Notes under the pieces: model-generated
Told to the model about the DNA's origin: nothing
Database searches by the model: none
Seen by the model: the letters and a program-made list of their open reading frames with translations, nothing else
Shown here: positions 1 through 9,400 of the stretch, one piece after another
Position numbering within the stretch: position 1 is the stretch's first letter
Layout of the letters: the number at the start of each line of letters is the position of its first letter
Program-made: the position numbers and the translations under genes
Assembly: GCA_002315625.1 (NCBI GenBank)
Contig: DCHH01000054.1
Span: forward strand, 1 to 11,000
DNA length: 11,000 nucleotides
From: Bacteroidales bacterium UBA1757
Lineage (GTDB): Bacteria; Bacteroidota; Bacteroidia; Bacteroidales; UBA1402
Direction of reading: 5' to 3'

Positions 1-258
1 CGGCAAAACACTCCGCAAGTTTATTACCAATATACCCTTTTCCTTCTGATGCGGCTCCACGTATTTGAGCCAGAACAGACAAAAGTTATCAACCAGCCTG
101 TAGAATTCGCCAGTCCCTTTCCCGTATGGAGAGCATAATAAAATCGCTTTCCTTCCATACTCATTTTGCTTATATTTTGCCGAAAATATAGCAATTTGCA
201 CGCAATCGGCAAAATAAGAGATATCATAATCTGCCGAGGTGACTTTTTTCAGTTTAAG
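1..258 (-). pseudogene. Probable remnant of an AAA-family ATPase (DUF234-like C-terminal part), open at left edge
   Basis: A minus-strand frame is open from just after TGA (261-259) to the left edge, about 86 codons, with no ATG. Its middle reads ILLCSPYGKGTGEF and then FYRLVDNFCLFWLKYVEPH (about 109-49). In the C-terminal half of COG1672/DUF234-type ATPases, common in Bacteroidales, a strand and a Y-G-K segment are followed by Y-R-L-x-D-x-F-x-L-F-W/Y-L-K-F/Y, which this copies well. The N-terminal Walker A/B ATPase domain is missing. After EPH the frame reads QKEKGILVINLRSVLP, which no longer fits the family, while another frame (SEGKGYIGNKLAECFA) also stays open, so a frameshift is possible. 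The match is by recall and covers about 35 residues; a chance resemblance cannot be excluded. Confidence 0.35.
173..216. repeat. Perfect 10-bp inverted repeat with 24-base spacer
   Basis: TATTTTGCCG at 173-182 is the exact reverse complement of CGGCAAAATA at 207-216. On the minus strand the arm holds TTTG (213-210), and 19 bases later comes TATATTTT (190-183). This is close to the known Bacteroides promoter form of TTTG and TAnnTTTG, missing only the final G. The element could be a promoter with an operator-like repeat, a transcript hairpin, or chance in AT-rich DNA. The arms also overlap the decayed frame on the minus strand. Confidence 0.3.
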
Positions 259-261
259 TCA
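240..261 (-). terminator. Weak hairpin just after the stop codon
   Basis: On the + strand TGACTT (240-245) and AAGTCA (256-261) are perfect inverted copies around a 10-base A/T-rich loop. The hairpin lies 24-45 bases past the TAG of the giant gene, which is the right place for a terminator. The stem is only 6 bp and no run of U follows in the minus-strand transcript, so termination here is doubtful. Confidence 0.2.
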
Positions 262-284
262 AGGTGGCCAAACCGTGTGTGGTG

Positions 285-480
285 CTACATCACCACCACC
301 TTGTGGCCGGCAACCATATAGACGCCAGGAGCCTGCATGCTAGTAGAGATTCTTGAGCCTGCGGTAAGATTGAACCGGGCAATCGTCAGGCCGGAAGAGT
401 TGATGATGGTAACCGTGCGGTCATAATCGAGATGCGACTCAACAACAATGTGACCCTTCGAAACCCAGACTTCAATTCCG
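285..480 (-). other. C-terminal tail domain resembling Bacteroidetes sorting/anchoring tails
   Basis: The last 63 or so residues start at IEVWVSKGHIVVES and run through DRTVTIINSSGLTIARFNLT to APGVYMVAGHKVVVM and the stop. The order of a strand, then V-x-I-x-x-x-x-G, then a Gly-Val-Tyr-x-V turn, then a final Lys-Val-Val-Val strand is the usual layout of type IX secretion tail domains and of similar C-terminal domains in gut Bacteroidales. The classic Pro-Asn-Pro at the start of such tails is absent, so it may be a variant or a different family. Extracytoplasmic location is an inference. Confidence 0.5.
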
Positions 481-3400
481 CCGACGGGATCAAGAGTGCT
501 ACCCTTATCAAAAGCAAGGGATGAGAAGACAATCTTCTGTACACCGGGAGCGGGAGAAGCACCAGTCCGAGTGAAGTATGGACGGAACGGAACTGTCTGA
601 ACACGTGAGGTGGTTATATCAAATCCGTCGCCGCGAGCATTCAGAAGGAAACTGCCAGCAGGTACAGAACCATTACCATAATTCGGACGGAACACATACC
701 CTTCAGCCGTAACCGTTCCCGCAGAAAGTTCATCGTCGCTGACAGAGATACCTGCACCCAGAGGAGACAACATGGTAACCACCTGTGCATCCAGCTTGCT
801 AATAATAGACCCCGTATTCTTAGGCACGAAACTGCCACTCAAGTCAAACTCATAGAAGATAGAACCAGGCAATCCGAGCAGGTAAGGCGTAGCAGCCTTT
901 GCCAAAGGATAATGGTCGTACGAACGCGATTCATTGTAGTAAGCCTGATACTCATCATTCTGTTTGTCTTGCCCCGAGTAATAATAGTCCCAAAGGAAGG
1001 TATTGCCGTCAGTCTTTGTAGCATCAGTACTCACAGACACAGGCAGAGCGAAATCAGCCTCCACAACAGAATCATTGGCCGATACAACACCGTCGAACAG
1101 GCGCAACCAGTACTCATGGCCCTTCTGGCTCTTGTCGTAGAAGTGGGTGATTTCACCCTTCTGCTGGGTAGTAAGCATCTCAACTGTGAACGGCAGAGAA
1201 ACCACTTCCGAACCGGCCGTCATAGAGGCATAATTGTCAGGACGACGCTGGTACCACATCCTGTCAGAGCCGGAGAACTGATATGCAATCGGCGCATTGA
1301 AGACCTGACGGTCAACCAGGAAATGGTTATCGTCTGCCTCATACGAACCGGTTCCCGTCTTCGTCACCAAGTGACCGCGAACCGAGCTGACAGACGCATC
1401 GTTCACAATATCGACCGTTGTAGAACCATGCGAAGAATTTTCGCCGATAGCAGGTTCGGTAAAGTAAGACGCAAGAATTAACTCATCACCGGCAGATTCG
1501 TCATACACAAGCATATTCTGAGTCTGACCGTTGTTATTGAACCCTTCGATTCCAATATAGTCCATAATAGGCGTATAGAAGAACCCGTTGGTCTTTTTCG
1601 ACGCTGAGTAATCACCATGTCCCGTCAGGTCGAGTGCCGTCATACCAGGATAAGCATCCTTTTCTGTGGCAACGGTAATGGTAGTATCAACAATTCTGGT
1701 GTTGAGGTCTTTATTCTCAGTCGTAACGATTACCATTGTCGTAGTAGTACGCCCATCGACAACTGTGTTGGTATTGGTCGTGGTCTTCGTCTCTGTAATG
1801 GCCGGAACTACATTCTTTGTCGTATCAGCCTTGTGTGTCGAATTCGTCTTTGTGTAGGCCGACGGCAGTATCGCATTCACATTGAAGTATGCCAGCGACT
1901 TATTCTTGTTTCCAAAGTAGGCAGGTGTACGATAGACCCTCGAAGATGATTCAGTAGTGGTCAGAACTCTGTTCGTTGAAGTCTTGACAATAGCCGAAGG
2001 ATACTCCTGATGCGGATGTCCGCCAACATAATTATAACTCAGCAACTGACCGAAGTAGAGATAGTCGTCGGGATAGATGGGATAGTAAGTGTCGTCAGAG
2101 TAGAGACGCTCATCCACTTCCGTCGGTATTGTACCATTGGCGTAGATAAAGTCACCGTCAATGAAACGTGATTCCACATACCCCAACATCTTTGTACCGT
2201 CTCCAACCGTCCATGGGAATATTGCATCAGCGTCCTCGTAGTGCGATTCCCTGAAAACAAGTGCGTTCTGTTCAACCGTATAGTAATTGTAAGGATTACG
2301 GGAAAGAGTACGTGTGTCGGTATATCGTTTGGTCAGATAATAACGGTTAAGGTTGTATGCCACATCGCCATTGTTGAAAGCATTGAAGGGCTTCTTATAG
2401 ACTTCCCAGTCACTCAAACCGGTCGGATCCTTATAGTCATTGTAGTAATAACAGTTCGAAATCACACCTGAACCTGACCCCATAAACGGATAGGTGTCCG
2501 TATAAGGAGTGCCCGAGGTAAGTATCCAGCAGTTGTATGCATTTCCGCTGCCGTTGTCCGAGAGTCCGGAACCGGCAAATGAGCCGAGGAGTCCAAGATT
2601 ATAGACATTTCCGCAGAAGTAGTCGAAGAGTGATGCAGTCAGTCCGTCAATGTAATGGCCGTCTCCATGTATGTTGCCCTCGAAACACTTGCCCATAGAA
2701 CCGATTGGTGTCCAAGCCCCCTTCGGGCGCACATCGTTGCTAAAGATAATGTCAAGATTCTTACAGTCTTTGATGTATGTCGATACAGTTCCGTGCCCGG
2801 TTAATCCAGTGGTACAAAGAGTATGCAAATCCATCAGCAGATCAATCTCATTCTTCTCGTCAGGAGCAACCGTTGAGGCTTTGTCGGTAATGTAAATCTT
2901 ACAGTTGCGTTTAACATTTGAATTGTCAATGTGCAGATGTGAAACACTGTCTTCCAAAACAGCATCGATGGAATGGTAGTTTGCAACCTTGAACTGAACC
3001 GCATTACTGTAAGTCTTGCCCAGATAGGTCTTGGCATAGTAGGCCACATAGTAACCGTCCTGGAAGAAGTACATCGGTGTATAGTTGTTGCTGTAGGCAA
3101 CGCCATTCTCGTGGTTCAAGGCATCTTCTTCCTTTTCATAAACCTCCCAGCCGCCACCGATGATTTCGTAGGCACCCTTGGCAACAACCGGCTGTTTCAG
3201 ACCAATCGTCGCTCCCGGAAGAACCATACTGGGTGCCGTCAGTTCGCCAATCGTAGGAACACCCGTCTTGAACTGCAAGTGGATATTCAAAACATGACGT
3301 TCAGAAACCTCCTCCGTCTCAGTTCCATCCGAGGTTGACTCCTCATACTGATACTGATAGACAAGCGTAATGATACGTTCTTTTGTCTGGTCAAGAATAT

Positions 3401-6400
3401 CAGACATGCGGGGAACATAAAGTGTACTGGTCTCAATCGGTGATTTTCCTGAGATGGTGAAATTCTTTTGGCAGTTCGGAAGTGTGGTATAATCAGTTCC
3501 CGAAATAATTATTTCAGCAGGGACAGTATTGCCACTCACATAAGGTGCATTATTCAATACATTGGTAACCCGAACAGCATCGCCGGAAGCCAGACCTTTC
3601 TCGCCGGCAACGTAAGTCTCCTTACAGAAATAATAGTCTCCTGCACCTGCCGTACTTGGCAATGTATATGTTCCGATTTTAGCCTTGACAGCATCACTGA
3701 ATGCCGTATAGGCTTCCTGGCTCACTTTTGCTCCAACCTTGTAATAAGTGCTTCCTATTACAAATTCTTCCTTGACAATATACACTGTTTCGCCGGCAGT
3801 TTCGGTTGTAAACTTGGCATAGTGCGCCTTCTCGTTCGGAATATCCTGGAACTGTGTATTGGTTAAAGAAGTACCGGCGGTTATCGTTTGCGAAACCCCA
3901 CTACCGTCAGTATATGTAAAGGTGGTTTTACTTGTCGCCGTATATTCAATGGCAATCCGCTGGGTATATGTATAGCCATTACTGTTCGTGGTATCATACC
4001 CCCTCTTCCAATCACCATCAAGATTGTTGTACAGAAGGTCAAGAGCATCAAAATTATAGACAAATTTATCGCGGTCTGTTGTTATGGCACTATAGGAACC
4101 CAGTGCTTCAAAATTCGTTCCGCTCGCATATTTCACACCTCCATAGTAACCGGCCTTCTTACAGTAGTAAGCCTTAGAGAAATTCTTCTTTTTCACCGTA
4201 CTGAGCGTGTCGTATGTAGTCTTGGAATATATTTCACCACTGAGCACATAGACATCACCGTTCATGAAGGTGGTATTGCAGACGAAGGCCGAGTCAAAGG
4301 CATTCTGCTGGGTTGTCTGGCCGGAAGTGCCCAAATAATCGTAGTCAGACTTGGGAATGGTAACACCTTCCTGGATGTCTCTGATCTTTCCTCTTATCTC
4401 ATAGCTTACAGGCTCGGTTGAAACGAAGGCCGGCTCTACAACAGCCTGTACACGCAATACACCCAGACCGACAGTGTCTGACCCGAGAGCAGAGTATGCG
4501 TCATACGTTTCTTTCGGAAGAATACTGCCGGCATCATACCATACCTGGCCATAGACACCATCGTCTTTCACATAATAGGTGGGAGCCTGTGCGTACAGAA
4601 GCTTGTCTGCATCCGGCAAAGCCGCATAAGCCGTCTTGCTGATAACGTTGTGATGAGTAGCGTCAGACTTCCGGGTATAACGGTCGTCCCATGCAAGCGG
4701 GTTCGTAACATCCGCTGTCAGGACGTAGCCCTTATCGTGAGTGGTTCCGTTGGAAAGACGGACCCATGCCTTTCCAGTGGTCTCATTGCCATTCTTGTCA
4801 TAGAAAACAGCATCCTTGATTGATTTGTACTGTGCTGCTGACAGAACGGAGTCTTTGGCTATCTGCAAAGAGGTGTGAGCTTCATCCTGATAAAGGTCTT
4901 CTTTACACACAAAGGTAGAATCCACAAAGAGCAGCTGTTCCGTCGGAGACAGATTTGAATATTCCCAGTAACTGATAATATCATTCAGTCCGTAGGTTAC
5001 GTTGTTGGCACGTACAGTCTCACCCGAATTGAGCCTCTGTCCTGCTGCTTTATAAAATGCATAATAGTTGGGCCGGATATCCATGACGCGGATAAGGCCG
5101 TTCGAACCGGAAGTGATGGTAAGAGGAATCTGCACTTCTGTCTTGTAGGCGGTAGCCGAACCGCTGTATGCCGATATGTACTGGTCATAGACAAATACCT
5201 GTCCTCTCAAATACCAGAAATGGGCCGGAGAGGTAGAATACGTACCATTGTTCGGATAGCAGTCGTCAACAATCTGTTTCAGATAGTGGACAAAGTTGCC
5301 CGAAGTCTGCATAAGATCGGCATCTGTTGCCGTAGCATACGTATAACCGGCATTGGTGATAGCTCCATTATTGTAGTCTGACAAGGTCGCCTTTTCATTC
5401 AACTCCGGATGGAATGTCGGGGTACCATGTATATTCTGTGCATAGACGTATCCACCACCCATATCTGCCGTTGCATTGATAAGGTCTATCTCAATGATAC
5501 CCGTGACGGGACCATACACCTTCTCGCCTTCCTGATATGTATAATCGCCGACGGTTTCCGTACCCGTTGCCAAGTGATCCACCAACTCAAGATAAACACC
5601 ATTTGACATGGCTATCTGGTTGTCTGAAGTTCCGTTATTACGGTGCTGGTCATTGAGATTATCGATCTTGAATTGGTAATATGACCTGTCCGATATGTCC
5701 TTGCCTGTGCCTTCTACCACCTGCCAGGTACTTTTCTTTGCATATCGTAGAGTATCGAACTTCACATCACTAGTCAAAGCCCCAAGGAAATTGACGATAT
5801 TGTACATGCCAAAGTAGTTGCCATGATGATCTTCCCCTTCAATCTCATGCGTGATAAGAGAATTGCGTTTGTTGAGCGAGACCTCATGCACACGGTTGAT
5901 GGCGTAATTGGTATAGTCCATCACATCCACCACACGGTCTTGTGCACCCTGAAGCACGATACGGCTGCCATGCACACCGCAGAAGTCGGCCCTCTGGATG
6001 GTGTTCAGAATACGGCCTGAGTAGATTGAACAGAAACCGGCCTGCGCCCAATTGACCTTATCTCCCTCCGGTAGTGCTTTATACACGTCACTTGAGATGA
6101 CCTGACCGAGAGTATATGTGCTATAGGCATTTATGCATTTGTACTTCAACTCAAAGTAAGCCCGTTCACGGTCACTAAGAAGGTTATATTCCTCAACCGT
6201 GATTTCCGACTGAAGGTTGTAGTAGTCAGTACCGTAGTTGATGATGGCGATTTCACGGTAACCGTCAACCATTGTGAGGTTTCCGTCGCCATACAGACCG
6301 CCGACAAAATCGGAGCCGACCGAAATAAGATCCTTATGATAGATATCGTTCAGCGCTGCCGTAACATTACCATAGACCGTAGTGGTATTGGCATAGAGTT

Positions 6401-9400
6401 TATCACTGCCTCGTGTCACGTTACCTCCCGCAAACACGGCATTCATAATAGTGACACCCGTTCTCCAGTCAATGGAATCCCAGGCAGTGCTCGCCTTTGG
6501 AAGGTAGTTGAGATACTCCGTTTCTACATAGTCGCATTTCTGGAACTGATGGCCATTGATTTTAACACCCTGTGGGCCAGTCACCTTGCAATAAGGAGAA
6601 ATGACGACCCGGCAATCTTCGGTAAGATGATTTGATGAATCGTAATAATAGCCAACGGTTTTACCTCCTGAGGTTGATGTTGCTTTCGTACCGGTAGTTG
6701 AATAGACAAAACCGACGTTACCGCCGCCGAATACGTTACCGTAGCCTTCCTCTATGCCTGCGACAGTTCCGATGATACCGCCGTGAATTTTAACTTCCGT
6801 TGAACCGAAAACATAACCATCGGTATAGAACTTGTCACCGGTAAGTTCATTACCTGAAAGGTCATAGCTGTAACCGCGGCCGCCGCCGAATACATCGCGT
6901 AGAATCTCACCGCCGTAAATGGTCAGATGGGTATCGCCGGAAGAAATCACTCTGTCCAGAATACGGCTGACAGAGCCGTCACCAGCCTCCTTGGTCGTAC
7001 CCTGTCCTATCGAAGCGATTTCACCACCGCCATATATGCTGTTACGGACGATACCGTCATACATGTTCACCCTCGTTGCAGTGGTATAGGCACCTTCACC
7101 GTAACCTCCACCGAAAACGTTTCCGTTCTGGTAGAGCAGGCTGTCATTCTTGCCGGTCTGGGCAAATGACTTCAAGTTCAAATTTTCGTAATAGAGGCCC
7201 GTGTTGGCATCGTATGCATAACCGACATGGCCGTTATACATTTCAAGGTAGGCAGTTCCGGAAACCGCACCCTTCTGGCCGCCTCCGTACAGACTGCGTC
7301 CGATAGCAGGGTCGCCGTCGAGGAATGTGACAGCACTACCATTGCAACTTTCGCGTCCGACAAAAGTATAGGCATTGCCAAAGACAGAGCCCTCATAGCC
7401 GCCACCGTAGGAATTGGTGGTTGTGCCTCCCAAGAGATTGACATTCGTGGCATACCAGTCTGAGCCGGCTGTCGTGAGAGCAAGCGCCTTTTTCACATCA
7501 CCGCCATAGCCGCCGCCATAGATATCACCTATTACAGTTCCTCCTGCGAGTTCAACATCCGTCTGACCGGCTACCGTTGCGTTGGCACCATAGCCGCCGC
7601 CGTATGCGTTCTCCTTGACCGAAACACCTTGAGGAATCATGACAATGGTATTCATCCGCAAGCCGGAAGAAGGGGTATCAGCACTGGTCGAGTCAAGTGC
7701 AATGTCAGGAATCGTATTATAAGCTAAGCCTCCATCGTAAAGAAGACTGGAAGTTCTGGCGTTTTTCCAAGCATTGAAACCTCCCGCTTCAACATCGGTC
7801 AGATAAGTGGTTGTATTGTCGCCGTCCTTAGCATAATAGTCTTCTTTTAAGAGGAACTTGGCCACGGTCGGTGCGTTATATACCGAGCCGTTGCGGCCGC
7901 CGCCATAGACATTCTTCACCTCGGCAGAATCGCCGGCAGCAGTACCCTTCAGGTTCACATAAGTATAACCCGCAAACGTATTTGCACCATATCCTGCTCC
8001 ATATATATCTATCAGATTCCCCTGTTCATTGGTTACAGGAACAGAAATATTGAGGTAGGAATTGCGCGTCATACGGCAGCTGTCGTTACCGCCGTAAATA
8101 GCTTCCTTCACACTGGCAAAGGGAGCCTTGAAGTCAATGACAGAAATATAGGTGTCGCAGGCATTTGGAACGGAAAGTCCCTTTCCGCCGCCGAAAATTG
8201 CATTGACATTTGCAGTTGAGGTATAGGGAACCTCCACATTCGACTGATAGGTGATACCCTCTTCGTATGTGGAGCCATAGACATTATGGACAGTACCTCC
8301 ATAGAGATTGACAAATGTCTCCTTTGTACCGGAAAGGGCTCCGGAACCGAAGACATCCATTTCTGGGGATCTGAGCGTCGGATAAAGGTTCACCAAAGCC
8401 GTATCACCCATATAGGTCAGTGACTGGTTCTTGTCATTCGAACCATGGCATCCTCCGAAAATATACTCGGCATAACCGCTGTAGGCATCCAGTAGCGAAA
8501 CATTCGTACGGGAGCAGTTACCGCCCGCATAGACATATTTAGCAATGTAGTTTCCGCTCGAACCACGGTCGGCAGCATTCTTCGTATTGAAAAGGACATA
8601 CGTCTTATAGGTATCGGCAACACCCATTGCCCCCTCTTTTCCTTCACCTCCGCCATAGACGTTGAAAATCTTGTCAAGGATGTCGGATGAAGTGGTTGAA
8701 ATGTTCACAAAACTGTTGTATGCTGTCGTATCGTTTCCGGCTTTCAGCCTTGTAAGCATATTTGGCTTGGTGACAAACCTGGAACTGTGTATGGCAGCAG
8801 TGTAATCATAATTACCGTTGGCGGCACCGAAAATACCGTAGTTGGCATCAGGCACATTGACGGTGTTGAGCTCACCCTTTCCGTAACCGATTTCACCACT
8901 GATATAATTGATATAGGTATTCGAACGAATCTTCTTGGTCACCGTCGCGAGCCCTTCAACAACCGATGCATTATGGGTAAGCGTTCCAATAATCTGTCCG
9001 CCAAAGTCGTTACCGCCATAGACGGCCTGAGTCACATACGGCCTGCCGCTCTGGCCGATAATAACCTGTGCGGCACCATAGATATCAGCATTGGAAGCTC
9101 CGCCGAAGACATTGTAGGCACATCCGGTATTCAGATAGACAGTGGAGTTTCCAGTAACAACACCTTCATAACCACCACCGCAGATATCGCCGATGTTAGT
9201 GATGACTCTGCCGTCATGATCCAGAACATTACCGTCGCTTGTCAGCAGTTTGGCACTCATGGTAACCGTCGTGTTGTAGGCCTTGACAACCTTTTTCAGT
9301 TGTATGTCCGTTTTTGTGCCGTCAGGATTTATTGCCTTATAAACTGTACTATCGTTAATAGCTCCTGTAACTGCATCGCGGTTCATCTTTCCAATCCATC

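Noticed and set aside
1..138. A + strand frame open from the left edge to TAA at 136-138
   Set aside because: It is only 45 codons, has no recognisable motif, and competes with the ATPase-like frame on the other strand.
24..227. A 67-codon ATG-started minus-strand frame in the spacer
   Set aside because: Its translation has no recognisable domain, and it overlaps another frame that carries the ATPase-like motif. It is more likely a shadow.
912..1481. A 189-codon + strand antisense frame
   Set aside because: It lies wholly inside the well-supported minus-strand gene, with no recognisable product and no start context.
3888..4421. A 177-codon + strand antisense frame
   Set aside because: It overlaps array 2 modules of the giant gene and reads as a mirror of those repeats.
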